Shown in pieces: positions 1-8,379 of a stretch of DNA of 29,316 nt (within the stretch, counting starts at the first letter, position 1; the number at the start of each line of letters is the position of its first letter). Location: contig CAVVYA010000021.1 in NCBI GenBank assembly GCA_963752345.1, forward strand, positions 1 to 29,316, in the 5' to 3' direction. The DNA is from CAVVYA01 sp963752345. Its GTDB lineage: Bacteria > Pseudomonadota > Alphaproteobacteria > SMXQ01. The notes under the pieces were generated by a model, which worked only from the letters and a program-made list of their open reading frames with translations, was not told the DNA's origin and searched no databases. Made by a program: the position numbers and the translations under genes.

Positions 1-2
1 AA

Positions 3-807
3 TACGTTGGGCTGATCTTTGCCTATCTCGGTGGCGGCGAGCCGCCTCCCTTTCGCCGATATCCGGATTTCGACCGCCCCGGCGTCATCGTTACGGATCC
101 ACCGGAGATCCTGCAATGTACCTTTTGGAACAAATTGGATAATGACGTTTCCCATGTTCCGTGGGTGCATCGCGCCACCGCCCTGCGCCTTAACCGTCCA
201 GAACACCTGCTCCTGCGTAAAGAGACGACGCAGGAAACCGAATTCGGCTTCATCAGTTCGCGAGCGGAAAGGGGCGAGCCGGCTAACTTCAAAAAATCAC
301 TACTTCTTCATGCCCAACGCGCGGCTCTTCTGGACGCCGACACGAGCCAAAGGGTTCAAAGGGCGCAATATCGGCGACACCAAGATGACCTGGATGGTCC
401 CCATAAATGATTCAAAATTCGTCTCCTTCGACGTGACGCATACACCGTTGGAGGGCGATGAGGCGAAGGCTTACAGGGAGAGTCGTCTGGGTGAACAGGA
501 AAAGGAAGTGGATACACGCTGGGAGATCGCGGAAAAGGTCTTGGCGGGCGAAATGACGCTCGAAGACATTCCCGCGGAGATCGATGCCTATACGAGCTTC
601 GCCATCGAGGACTATGTCACTCAGGTTGGTGTGGGGCCCATCGCGGGCCGCATCAAAGAGCACCTGGGAATGACAGACGTCAAAGTCACTCTGTTGCGGA
701 GGCTCTGGCTGCGGGAAGTCGGCAAGATGCTCGAAAACAAGCCGCTAGCAGATTGGCAGATACCGGCGGAGCCCTTTGTCGATCTGACGGCCGTCGGTAG
801 CCTGTAA
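3..807 (+). pseudogene. Rieske oxygenase catalytic C-terminal part, 5' cut by window edge, frameshifted
   Basis: This is the C-terminal, catalytic part of a ring-hydroxylating oxygenase alpha subunit of the phthalate-dioxygenase-like type. The Rieske cluster domain would lie upstream of the window. Starting at base 3 the frame reads YVGLIFAYLGGGEPPP and then DVSHVPWVH, which is the D-x2-H-x4-H set that binds the mononuclear iron (about 144-170). At a run of six A near 292-297 the frame must change: the family sequence continues as HYFFMPNARLFW in the frame that ends at the stop at 807. One extra A, or one extra base just before it, explains the shift. Either the gene is broken or the consensus has an indel. 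It lies 41 bases before the TctC-like gene, so the two could be co-transcribed. The full oxygenase at 4379-5641 is a distant relative with the same iron motif. Confidence 0.8.
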
Positions 808-848
808 AAATGAGATGCGAGCGCTGCATCAAATAGAGGGAGGCAATC

Positions 849-1876
849 ATGCGGAGAAGGGGTTGCTACGCGTTCGTTCTAACGTTCGGAATGCTATTCG
901 CATGGGCAGCCGCGTCAGCCGCTCAAGAAGCGGATGGCTTTTACAAGGGCCGGCAGATTAAGTTTGTGGTTGGCGCCAATGCCGGCTCGACCTACGACGC
1001 CGTCGCGCGCTTGATATCGCGCCACATGACCCGCCACATTCCGGGCCAGCCGTCGGCTATCGCCGAGAATATGCCGGGCGCCTCCAGCAGAGCCGCGGCG
1101 AATTTCGCATATAACGTGGCTCCCCAGGACGGCACCGTGATCGTCGCGGTCTTGCGGGTGTTGCCCGAAAGTCAGCTATTCGACCAGGAAAACGTCCGGT
1201 TCGACATCGGCAAATTTCACTGGATTGGCAACCCAAGTTCTTCTGTGATCGCTTTCGCGGTCTGGCATACATCTCCCGCCAACTCCTTCGAGGATCTGAA
1301 GCGAGCCGAAGTCATCTTCGGCGCGTCCGGCGCTGTGGGCAGTGACGCAATTCTGCCGCTGGTCATGAACTCGGTATTGGGTACCAAGATCAAGGTCGTC
1401 ACCGGTTATGCCGGTAGCCCGGCGATCGACTTGGCGATGATCCGCGGGGAGGTCGAAGGTCGCGGCGGACGGGGATTTGGCGACTGGCAGGCGGCGCAAC
1501 CCGATTGGATGAAAGAGGGTAAGATCAAGTTTCTGCTTCAGGTCGGTCTGCAGCGCGATCCAGAGCTGCCGAACGTGCCCCTTGCATTGGAGCTCGCCCA
1601 GAACGACGAGCAGCGGCAGATTTGAGACTGTTCTCGACGACGCCTGCTCTCGGTAACCCGCTTCTCGTCGGCCAGAATGTGCGGCTCGAACGGGTGAAGA
1701 TCCTGCGCGACGCCTTCCGGCTGACAATGAGCGATCCGGTTTTCATCAAGGATGCGGAGACAGCTCGGATAGTGGTCACGCCCATATTTGGCGAGGAATT
1801 GCAAAAGATGATCGTGGAATTCTTGAATTACTCTCCGGCCGTCGTAGAGAAGGCAAAGAAAGCAATGACGCGGTGA
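849..1876 (+). pseudogene. TctC/Bug-type tripartite tricarboxylate transporter receptor, frameshifted
   Basis: Periplasmic substrate-binding protein of the tripartite tricarboxylate transporter receptor (Bug/TctC) family, which binds small carboxylates outside the inner membrane. The start at 849 has a strong GGAGG site, and residues 1-25 form a signal peptide (hydrophobic core, AAASAAQ cleavage region). The body has family features such as YKGRQIKFVVGANAGSTYD and a region around PLALELAQNDEQRQI. That frame meets TGA at 1623-1625. The next frame, from about 1622, continues the family exactly (LRLFSTTPALGNPLLVG to FGEELQKMIVEFLN) and stops at 1876. One missing base in the ATTT at about 1619-1622 would account for it. 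No TctA or TctB membrane subunits are present, which is usual for orphan Bug proteins. Full length would be near 342 residues, a little over the usual size. Confidence 0.82.
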
Positions 1877-2070
1877 GTAGATCAGTCAGACCAATCGCTT
1901 AGCGATGCGCAACAGCGAGAGTTCTGATGCTGTTCCCGCAATACGCGGACCCAAAATGTCTCTATGGAATGTAAGAAATGACTAAGAGGCAAAAGACGGG
2001 GGAAGGCATTCCTGACCAGAACGATCGTACAGCGGATTGACGTTCTACTGAAGATATTTGGAGGGCTCAG

Positions 2071-3222
2071 ATGTCCCAAAAACTTCCATTCGGTATGGCT
2101 GCGGTTGTTGCGTTCACCATGAACATGCATGTTGCGTTCTCTGCGGCGACTGAAGGTATTCCAAACACTGTATCCGAATCTTCGGTTGAATGGGACGCCC
2201 TCGTGCAGGCAGCGCGCGCGGAGGGAAGAGTCGAGGTGATCTTGTCCGGCCAGGTGCCGGAGACGCTGCGCGTGGTAATGCCCGAGTTCGAAAGGAAGTA
2301 CGGCGTCAAGGTCAATTTCCAGACCGGCAGCGGCGGCCAACATGCCGCGCGCATTCTCGCCGAGCGTCGCTTCGGTCGGTATACACTAGATGCGTGGTTA
2401 GGAGGCTCGAGCACGCCAATCGCTCAACTGCTTCCCAACGGTGCGTTGGCCCCCATAGATGAGTTACTGCTCGACCCGGATGTTAAAGATCCGTCCAAAT
2501 GGTTTCAGGGCAAGCACCCCTATATGGATCCAGAGCGCCGCTATATCTTCACCTGGGGTGCTTCTCGAACTCAGAGCGTCAGCTTCAACACAAAGTTGGT
2601 GAACCCGGAGGAAATCAAATCTTACGCCGACCTGCTCAATCCCAAGTGGAAAGGCAAGATCGTTGCGTGGTCGACCGGCGCCCAGGGGACTGCGGCATCC
2701 GTGGACACCCTGGTCCTCCATCCCAAGCTCGGTTACGAATGGTTCCGCCGTCTGGTGAACGAGATGCAGATGACGATCGTTGAGGATGCGCGCCAGGGCG
2801 CGGAGTGGGTGGCACTGGGCCGCTTTCCAATCGGACTATTCGGTTTGGACAAGGAAGCTACGGAGCTCGCAGACCAGGGCTTTCCAATTCAGGGCTGGTT
2901 GCCGCATCCGATGAGCGAAGTGAATATCCTATCCGGCTCGTCGACGAATTTCATGGCCATCGATCGCGCGCCCCATCCCAATGCCGTAAAGCTATTCGTG
3001 AACTGGGCATTGAGCCAAGAAGCTCAGCAGATGTTTATGAAAGTCGGCCAGAGACAAAACTCGCTGCGGGTTGATGTCGATAATAGCGTAATTCCAATGC
3101 AGAATAGGATAGAGCCGGACGCCGAATACTACATTGCGTTCGAAGATCCTGAGGCTGTTAAGAGTCACGCCAAAATTATCGAGAATCTCCGAAAGATCAT
3201 GAGAGACGCGGGTTATCGATAG
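2071..3222 (+). CDS. Extracellular solute-binding protein, Fe3+/putrescine-type ABC family
   Basis: A 383-residue periplasmic binding protein of the family 1 / ferric-iron-type group (AfuA/FbpA-like fold). The N-terminus has a hydrophobic signal-like segment (about residues 5-27). The mature part follows the family plan: WDALVQAARAEGRVEVILSG, then PEFERKYGVKVNFQTGSGG, and later YADLLNPKWKGKIVAW, the hinge-region motif of this family. The start is preceded by GGAGGG at good spacing. Genes for the permease and ATPase that such a protein would need are not in the window. Its place between a TctC-like receptor and an oxygenase suggests uptake of an organic substrate rather than iron, because related proteins in catabolic clusters are often only iron-like by sequence. 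The substrate cannot be read from the sequence. Confidence 0.85.
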   Translation: MSQKLPFGMAAVVAFTMNMHVAFSAATEGIPNTVSESSVEWDALVQAARAEGRVEVILSGQVPETLRVVMPEFERKYGVKVNFQTGSGGQHAARILAERRFGRYTLDAWLGGSSTPIAQLLPNGALAPIDELLLDPDVKDPSKWFQGKHPYMDPERRYIFTWGASRTQSVSFNTKLVNPEEIKSYADLLNPKWKGKIVAWSTGAQGTAASVDTLVLHPKLGYEWFRRLVNEMQMTIVEDARQGAEWVALGRFPIGLFGLDKEATELADQGFPIQGWLPHPMSEVNILSGSSTNFMAIDRAPHPNAVKLFVNWALSQEAQQMFMKVGQRQNSLRVDVDNSVIPMQNRIEPDAEYYIAFEDPEAVKSHAKIIENLRKIMRDAGYR

Positions 3223-3286
3223 AACATCGCGAAGACGGTCGGGGCCGACGCTTCATTACTTGGCGGCACTCTTCAAGGAGAGGACC

Positions 3287-4339
3287 ATGACGACAGCACT
3301 GATCTTAGCGACCAATCAAGGTGTCGTTGTCTTGGGAGGTGCGCCTGACGGTGACTGGAACATTGACGGCCGCGGATTGGTCTGGGGATCCGAACAATGG
3401 GAGGTCAGTCGCCTCGCTCTGGTCCATTCGGATCCGCGGAAAGTGCTGGCAGGCACCCGCGGCGATGGTGTCTGGCTGAGCGAGGACCAAGGGAAGACTT
3501 GGCACAAGCCGAGCCGCGGTAACAGGGGGCCCGGCAAGGTTCGGTCCATTACCATCGACCCTCATAACTCCTATCGCTTATACGCCGGCTGTGAGCCCAT
3601 CGATATTTTCGTCAGTGAAGATCTGGGTAAAAGCTGGGTTCGTCTAGACAGCGTTCGTGATGGAGCAGCAGTCGACACGGTCGATTACCCGTCGCCGCGC
3701 ATCGAGCCCCACATCCGAGACATTGCCGTCAGTCCGAGTGATCCAAACATGCTCTACGCTTCTGTTCAAGTCGGTCATATGCTGAAGAGCGTCGATCGGG
3801 GGCGGTCCTGGAAGCTTCTGCGCGAGGGCCTTGACGCTGATGTCCATGTCATTGCTGTCCATCCGGAGAGACCCAACCAGATTGTTGTGACGACTGGCGG
3901 CGGTGAATTGCGGCGTGGGGTCGCCGCGGGTCGCGCGCTCTATCAGAGTTTGGATGGCGGCGAAACCTGGAAACCGATAGCCATGAACTTTGCGCAGACG
4001 TTCTCGGAGCCTTTGGCGGTCCACCCAGCGGACCCGGACGTCCTGTATTGTCCACTGGCTAAAGGGCCTCCGACCCTCAGGAAGGGTTCGGACGGCGCGA
4101 GCGGGGTGCTTGTCCGCAGCCACGACGGAGGGACCACGTGGGAGCAAGTCGACAAGGGCCTCGACGGAATGGGGAAGTTCTTCGCGACCGCAATCGCGTT
4201 CGATGAGGATGAACCGAGCACGCTGTATGCTGCCTTTGGCGACGGCTCCTTATTCAGCAGTCAAGACAGCGGCGACTCGTGGCGCAATCTCGGCGTGCGG
4301 GTTGCAGATGTGAACGACATGAAGGTTCTTAGGAAGTGA
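3287..4339 (+). CDS. Asp-box (BNR/sialidase-type) beta-propeller protein
   Basis: A 350-residue protein made of repeated Asp-box motifs (S-x-D-x-G-x-T/S-W): SEDQGKTW, SEDLGKSW, SVDRGRSW, SLDGGETW, SHDGGTTW and SQDSGDSW. Six such boxes imply a beta-propeller of the sialidase/VPS10/YCF48-like fold. I chose the ATG at 3287, which follows AAGGAGAGG; the TTG at 3260 in the same frame has no better site. No signal peptide is visible, so a cytoplasmic location is likely. The catalytic Arg triad of true sialidases is not evident, so an enzymatic role is doubtful. Proteins annotated as exo-alpha-sialidase of this kind are common in catabolic clusters next to oxygenases, but their function is not known to me. 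It ends 39 bases before the Rieske oxygenase gene and is probably in the same operon. Confidence 0.8.
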   Translation: MTTALILATNQGVVVLGGAPDGDWNIDGRGLVWGSEQWEVSRLALVHSDPRKVLAGTRGDGVWLSEDQGKTWHKPSRGNRGPGKVRSITIDPHNSYRLYAGCEPIDIFVSEDLGKSWVRLDSVRDGAAVDTVDYPSPRIEPHIRDIAVSPSDPNMLYASVQVGHMLKSVDRGRSWKLLREGLDADVHVIAVHPERPNQIVVTTGGGELRRGVAAGRALYQSLDGGETWKPIAMNFAQTFSEPLAVHPADPDVLYCPLAKGPPTLRKGSDGASGVLVRSHDGGTTWEQVDKGLDGMGKFFATAIAFDEDEPSTLYAAFGDGSLFSSQDSGDSWRNLGVRVADVNDMKVLRK

Positions 4340-4378
4340 GCTCTAGCCCGACGGACGCGAGGACGGGGAGGTAAGGCC

Positions 4379-5641
4379 ATGCTGAGCAGAGAAGAGAACG
4401 CGCTACTCACACAAACGGGCCCTGGAACGCCGTGCGGCGAGTTGCTGCGGCGGTACTGGCAGCCGGCTGCCTTGAGCGAGGAACTGCCAGCCGGCGGGCC
4501 ACCCATCCCGCTGCGTTTGTTCGGCGAAGATCTGGTGATGTTCCGGGACGATCAGGGACGCGTAGGCTTGTTGGGGCTTCATTGCGCGCACCGAGGGATG
4601 GATCTCAGCTATGGGCGTGCCGAGGATGGCGGGCTGCGGTGCCTTTACCATGGCTGGCTTTACGACGTGCACGGCAACTGCCTGGAAACGCCGGGAGAAC
4701 CTTCGGGAAGCCGGCTGTGTGAGGGCGTTCGCCAACGGGCGTATCCGTGCCGCGAGGTCGGTGACGTGATCTTCATGTATATGGGCCCCGGGGAACCGCC
4801 TCTGCTGCCCAACTATGAACTTTTTCAGGCCCCTTCTCAGAATCGCTTCGCGACTAAGATCTTCCTTGAATGCAACTACCTTCAGGCGCTCGAGGGAAAT
4901 ATGGACAGCGTGCACGTCCAGTTTCTCCATCGCCGGCTCCGGAAAAAAGGCGACCAGGATGAGCGATCGCGTTGGCGTCCCCACGACAACTATGTCGGTC
5001 CGCGGCGCACAGAGGAAACCGATTTCGGGATTTGGTCTTACAGGCCGGACCAGGAAGGCAAGCTATTCGGCGGGCCAGATTTTATCTTTCCGAGTTTCTG
5101 CCTCACCGGCGGTGGGTTCGCGGCGCCTGGGGACGGGTACGCTATTAATTGGCGCGTACCCATCGATGATACCCACCATTGGCTTTTTAGGCTTCGCTTC
5201 ATACGCTCCAGGCCTGTTTCTCAGAAAGATCGCGATGACTATGCGACACTCCTCACCGCGGATTACAAACTCACCCGCAATCGCTCGAACCGATACATGC
5301 AAGACCGGGAGGAGCAGCGGACCAGCACCTATGCAGGCATGGGGCGCCTGAACGTCGTGGACGATGCTGCGGCAAACGAAACTCAAGGCTCGATTCAAGA
5401 CAGAACTCAGGAGTATTTAGGCGCCGGTGACAGATCCATCATCGCTGCCAGGAAGATGTTGTTGCGGGCCATACAAACGGTTCAAGAAGGTGGAGAGCCC
5501 CCGGGAATTCTTCGTGACCCGAACGTCAACAAGTTCGACCCCATTTTCCTGAAGCGAAACGCTCCTCCGACTGAACAAGAGGCGGAAGAGATATTCGCTG
5601 AGACAGGGCAAAGATGGGTAAGCAGTGTGGTGAAGAGTTAG
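4379..5641 (+). CDS. Rieske [2Fe-2S] ring-hydroxylating oxygenase, alpha subunit (phthalate 4,5-dioxygenase-like)
   Basis: A complete 420-residue oxygenase component. It would use electrons from a reductase to hydroxylate or O-demethylate an aromatic ring. The Rieske cluster ligands are C69-x-H71 (LHCAHRG) and C88-x2-H91 (CLYHGW). The mononuclear iron site is D176-S-V-H179 and H184 (NMDSVHVQFLH), with D176 as the residue that links the two centres between subunits. Length and the central NYLQALEGNMDSVH segment fit the phthalate dioxygenase/LigX-like branch rather than the naphthalene dioxygenase branch with a beta subunit. No reductase or ferredoxin gene is visible in the window. The neighbours are binding proteins and a dehydrogenase, which points to an uptake and degradation operon. 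The aromatic substrate is unknown. Confidence 0.9.
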   Translation: MLSREENALLTQTGPGTPCGELLRRYWQPAALSEELPAGGPPIPLRLFGEDLVMFRDDQGRVGLLGLHCAHRGMDLSYGRAEDGGLRCLYHGWLYDVHGNCLETPGEPSGSRLCEGVRQRAYPCREVGDVIFMYMGPGEPPLLPNYELFQAPSQNRFATKIFLECNYLQALEGNMDSVHVQFLHRRLRKKGDQDERSRWRPHDNYVGPRRTEETDFGIWSYRPDQEGKLFGGPDFIFPSFCLTGGGFAAPGDGYAINWRVPIDDTHHWLFRLRFIRSRPVSQKDRDDYATLLTADYKLTRNRSNRYMQDREEQRTSTYAGMGRLNVVDDAAANETQGSIQDRTQEYLGAGDRSIIAARKMLLRAIQTVQEGGEPPGILRDPNVNKFDPIFLKRNAPPTEQEAEEIFAETGQRWVSSVVKS

Positions 5642-5687
5642 ACAGAACATCTGATCTGCGAAAATTTTCCTTTTTTCGGGGGACGAA

Positions 5688-6740
5688 ATGAGTGGACAGG
5701 ACCAACCCCTGCTCATCGCGACGACCGGTTTTCATGTGGGTCACCAGCGGTCAATACGCGCGGCTGAAGAGCAGGGGTACTTTCAGGAAGAGGGCTTCAC
5801 CAACTACGTCTACGACTATCGAGGCCTTATTCCAGAGATCGTCGAGCGGGAGGGTCTCGCGGCGGCCATGGAGGAGCATGGAGTCGATATCGCGGCAGGG
5901 GCGTCGATTCGAAGCGTCATCTATCAGCGCGCCAAAGGCGCGGATATGTATGTCATCGGAGGCTGGCGGGCCGCTCTTGGTTCGAAGTTGATCGGCGCGA
6001 AAGGCATCACGAGCCTGGAGCTATTGCGGGGAAAACGAATTGCCCGCGAGCCAGGCCATCCTGGGCGGCGCTTGAGCGAAAGCTCAGAGGGTATGGCCTT
6101 GTTGAAGGCCGGCATAGATCCGGAAACCGAGGTGACATGGGTCGAGATGGACCGTGCAGCCTTTGCCTACAACGACAATCCTGCGCGCGCTGATCTGCTT
6201 CGTTCTGGAAAGGTGGATGCAATCCGAAGTGCCCGTAGCGAAGCGCAGACGTTGATACGCGAAGGTTATACCGTGCTTATGGACGAAGAATCCCGACAGA
6301 GACGCCCATGGAGGGTCATCGTCGCTACGGCGCAAACGATCGAAAAAAGACCAGATGAGATTCGTGCTTTCCTGCGGGGAAACCTTCGTGGCTTCTGGTT
6401 CTGTAACGATTCCGACTTCTTTCAGAAAGCTTACGAAATGGAGACGCGGATGCGTGAGCGGTTCACCCATAACGAGGTCGAGCGTGGGCTCCGCATCGCG
6501 GGAAAACCGAGGAAACTAGAGCAAGCGGTGATGCCGATCGACGGCGGGGTGTCCAGCGAAGGTGTTGCCTCGATCATTGAGGACATGGTCCTCGCTGGAG
6601 AAATCCAAACTCCGATCAAGGTAGAGGATGTCATGCGGGACTACTTGAGCAAGCAGGCTTTTGAGGAGCTATGCCAGCGGCCTGCACTTGAGCCGATTGT
6701 CAAAAAGGTGCAATTGGCGCTCGCCGCTTTAGCAGCATGA
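5688..6740 (+). CDS. NMT1/THI5-like (SsuA/taurine-type) substrate-binding protein without signal peptide
   Basis: A 350-residue protein of the NMT1/THI5-like periplasmic-binding fold, seen in the opening LLIATTGFHVGHQRSIRAAEEQGYFQEEGF, a typical first lobe with an activity site near the GYF/EEGF stretch, and in the later YQRAKGADMYVIGG and LLRGKRIAREPGHPG segments. The N-terminus (MSGQDQPLLIATTG) has no hydrophobic signal segment, so either the protein acts inside the cell or it reaches the periplasm by another route. The start follows a GGGGGA site at 5679-5684. It lies 46 bases after the oxygenase gene and is likely co-transcribed with it. No ABC permease or ATPase is near. Cytoplasmic members of the fold can be pyrimidine-synthesis-like enzymes or sensors. 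I cannot assign one of these roles. Confidence 0.75.
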   Translation: MSGQDQPLLIATTGFHVGHQRSIRAAEEQGYFQEEGFTNYVYDYRGLIPEIVEREGLAAAMEEHGVDIAAGASIRSVIYQRAKGADMYVIGGWRAALGSKLIGAKGITSLELLRGKRIAREPGHPGRRLSESSEGMALLKAGIDPETEVTWVEMDRAAFAYNDNPARADLLRSGKVDAIRSARSEAQTLIREGYTVLMDEESRQRRPWRVIVATAQTIEKRPDEIRAFLRGNLRGFWFCNDSDFFQKAYEMETRMRERFTHNEVERGLRIAGKPRKLEQAVMPIDGGVSSEGVASIIEDMVLAGEIQTPIKVEDVMRDYLSKQAFEELCQRPALEPIVKKVQLALAALAA

Positions 6741-6824
6741 GAAGCGTCGGTCGCCGTGTATAACGTAAGATATGACGTAGCGACCCGCGAGAGAGATTTA
6801 GATTACCAAGAACAGGAGCACCAA

Positions 6825-7718
6825 ATGCCAAAGGAAACGCGGCCGGCCGGTGACCTTGACACTAGCCTCAAGGTCGGGGTCGTGGGCATCGGGCGCATGG
6901 GTCGCGCATTGGCCGCGAATGCTATGGATGCGGGGTTTCAGATCGGCGTCTATGACACCGCTGCCGAACGCGTCGAGCAACTGGTGAAGGCGGGGGCGCA
7001 ACGGTTGGATTCGCCGAAAGCGGCCGGAGAATGGGCCAATATCGTGGAGGTGGTTGTTGTCGACGACGCCCAGGTTGAAGAGGTAATCCTTGGCGAGCAC
7101 GGCATCCTTGCGGGCGCTAGGCCGGGACTAGTGATAGCGCTGCATAGCACAGTAAAAATTGAGACAGTGGAGCGGCTCGGGGATATTTCCAGAAAGAACG
7201 GAGTGGGATTCCTCGATGTCGCGATGAGTGGCGGGGAGGTTGGCGCGGGGGCTGCCCGGCTCTGCTTCATGGTCGGAGGCGACCAGCGCTCCTTTGATGT
7301 CTGTAGGCCGGTGTTCGATGCCAGTGGAAATACCATCGTGCACCTTGGGCCATTGGGCGCTGGGATGCAGGCAAAACTGATTCAACAGGCCATACTGGGC
7401 GCAACCAAGCAAGCCGTGTACGAAGGGTTGTTCTTGGGTCTTGCCACAGGCCTGGACATTGCGCTGCTTGGCCAGGCGCTGCGTGGTAGTGGCGCCCAAA
7501 GCCGCGCGGCCGATGACGTATTCGAAAGGGCCGCTCAGGGCCTCCAGGCCGTGGCGAAATGGGGTGGCCCCGCGGTACGGTCGCTGGATTTGGCCATTGA
7601 ACTCGCCCAGCAATATGGCCTAGAGCTATCGGCTATCACGAGCGCGCGTTCGTTTGCGCGTTCATTCCCGCCCTCATTTCCCACAAAACGGCGCCGCCAG
7701 AGTCATCAGGCTTCCTAA
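6825..7718 (+). CDS. 3-hydroxyisobutyrate dehydrogenase-like NAD(P)-dependent oxidoreductase, altered C-terminus
   Basis: A member of the beta-hydroxyacid dehydrogenase family (297 residues). The Rossmann signature GIGRMG is at residues 21-26, the substrate-binding motif DVAMSGGEVGA at 131-141, and the catalytic lysine is K184 (MQAKLIQQ). The usual Asn four residues after the lysine is Gln188. It would oxidise a 3-hydroxy acid to its semialdehyde or ketone, or act as a related reductase. The ATG at 6825 follows AGGAG. The family fold ends normally near residue 275; here the last 22 residues (ARSFARSFPPSFPTKRRRQSHQAS region) are low-complexity and basic and do not look like the family. A 12-base imperfect duplication (GCGCGTTC at 7644 and again at 7656) lies exactly there. 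The end of the gene has probably been replaced at a recombination junction. Confidence 0.85.
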   Translation: MPKETRPAGDLDTSLKVGVVGIGRMGRALAANAMDAGFQIGVYDTAAERVEQLVKAGAQRLDSPKAAGEWANIVEVVVVDDAQVEEVILGEHGILAGARPGLVIALHSTVKIETVERLGDISRKNGVGFLDVAMSGGEVGAGAARLCFMVGGDQRSFDVCRPVFDASGNTIVHLGPLGAGMQAKLIQQAILGATKQAVYEGLFLGLATGLDIALLGQALRGSGAQSRAADDVFERAAQGLQAVAKWGGPAVRSLDLAIELAQQYGLELSAITSARSFARSFPPSFPTKRRRQSHQAS

Positions 7719-7797
7719 AACGCACGAACGTTGCTGGTGACCTGACCCCCCTGATCTATTCCCAATTCCCTGTCCAAATTCTCTGTTTAGGAATTAA

Positions 7798-7824
7798 AAT
7801 TCCCTGATCTGATTTGAGGGAATT
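7798..7824. repeat. 27-nt AATTCCCT...AGGGAATT palindromic element, copy 1
   Basis: The arms AATTCCCT (7798-7805) and AGGGAATT (7817-7824) are perfect inverted repeats around an 11-base loop. The same 27-nt element, with four differences, is at 29196-29222. Several other TTCCCTG words surround it (7771-7783 and 7882-7905). The surroundings are strikingly AT-rich for this window. Confidence 0.75.
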
Positions 7825-7881
7825 ACGTAGAATCCGTGGGGAACTTAGAGATTTACGGGCGGATAGCTGGCCGTTGCGATC

Positions 7882-7916
7882 AAATTCCCTGTATTTTTCC
7901 CTGTTAACGGGAATTT
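7882..7916. repeat. Second TTCCCTG/GGGAATTT inverted element
   Basis: AAATTCCC at 7882-7889 pairs with GGGAATTT at 7909-7916, with an inner TTTTTCCCTG copy between. It belongs to the same AT-rich repeat patch as 7798-7824. The patch from 7719 to about 7979 holds no convincing gene, only these repeats. Confidence 0.6.
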
Positions 7917-7979
7917 GCACCTGGAGACGAGTTCGCGAAAGACTGGCTGCACAGCCAGCCAGAATAACGTCGATATGGG

Positions 7980-8372
7980 CGAAGGCGTCGATGTTGTCCA
8001 TTGTCGTCTGGGCGATGTTGGTCATCGCATCGGTGGTAAAGAACCCCTGGTGGCCGGTAATCAGCACATTGGGAAAGGTCAGCAGGCGCGCAAAACACGT
8101 CATCCTGGAGAACCTTCCCGGAAAGATCCTCGAAGAACAGATCCGCTTCTTGCTCGTAGACGTCGAGCCCCAAAGCCCCGATCCGAGCTGATTTTAGCTC
8201 GTCGATGATAGCCCATGTCTCGATCACGGCACCCCAACTCGTGTTGATGATCATGGTGCCTGGCCGTATCGTGGCAATCGCCTGACGGTCGATCAGGTGG
8301 TGGGTGACCGGCGTTGGCCCGGCCGAGGAAGACCCGATCATAAGGCTTGGCGCCGAATCCGGTCACACGCAT
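7980..8372 (-). pseudogene. D-lactate dehydrogenase (LdhA/D-2-hydroxyacid dehydrogenase) remnant
   Basis: Decayed fragment of an NAD-dependent D-lactate dehydrogenase. On the minus strand one frame gives VTHHLIDRQAIATIRPG, INTSWGAVIETWAI and GALGLDVYEQEADLFFEDL, all D-LDH signatures that include the acid-base region. At about 8084-8088 an extra T in GTGTTTTGCG shifts the frame, and the family continues as FARLLTFPNVLITGHQGFF and TNIAQTTMDNIDAF. The 5' part is missing: only MRVTGFGAKPYD survives at 8372, followed by an internal deletion of about 30 codons. The 3' end runs without its own stop into the TTCCCTG repeat patch. The conserved INTSRG motif reads INTSWG, so an Arg is lost. This is a true remnant, not only a sequencing indel. 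D-lactate dehydrogenase would have been a fermentation enzyme, fitting the low-oxygen theme of the island. Confidence 0.82.
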
Positions 8373-8379
8373 GGGGGGT

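Noticed and set aside
19..290. N-terminal 90 residues of the long frame starting at 19
   Set aside because: That part is out of frame with the oxygenase; the family sequence is in the frame starting at base 3 until the A-run.
7719..7979. CRISPR-like array from repeated TTCCCTG words
   Set aside because: The copies are short, unequal in spacing and arranged as inverted pairs, with no regular spacers and no cas genes.
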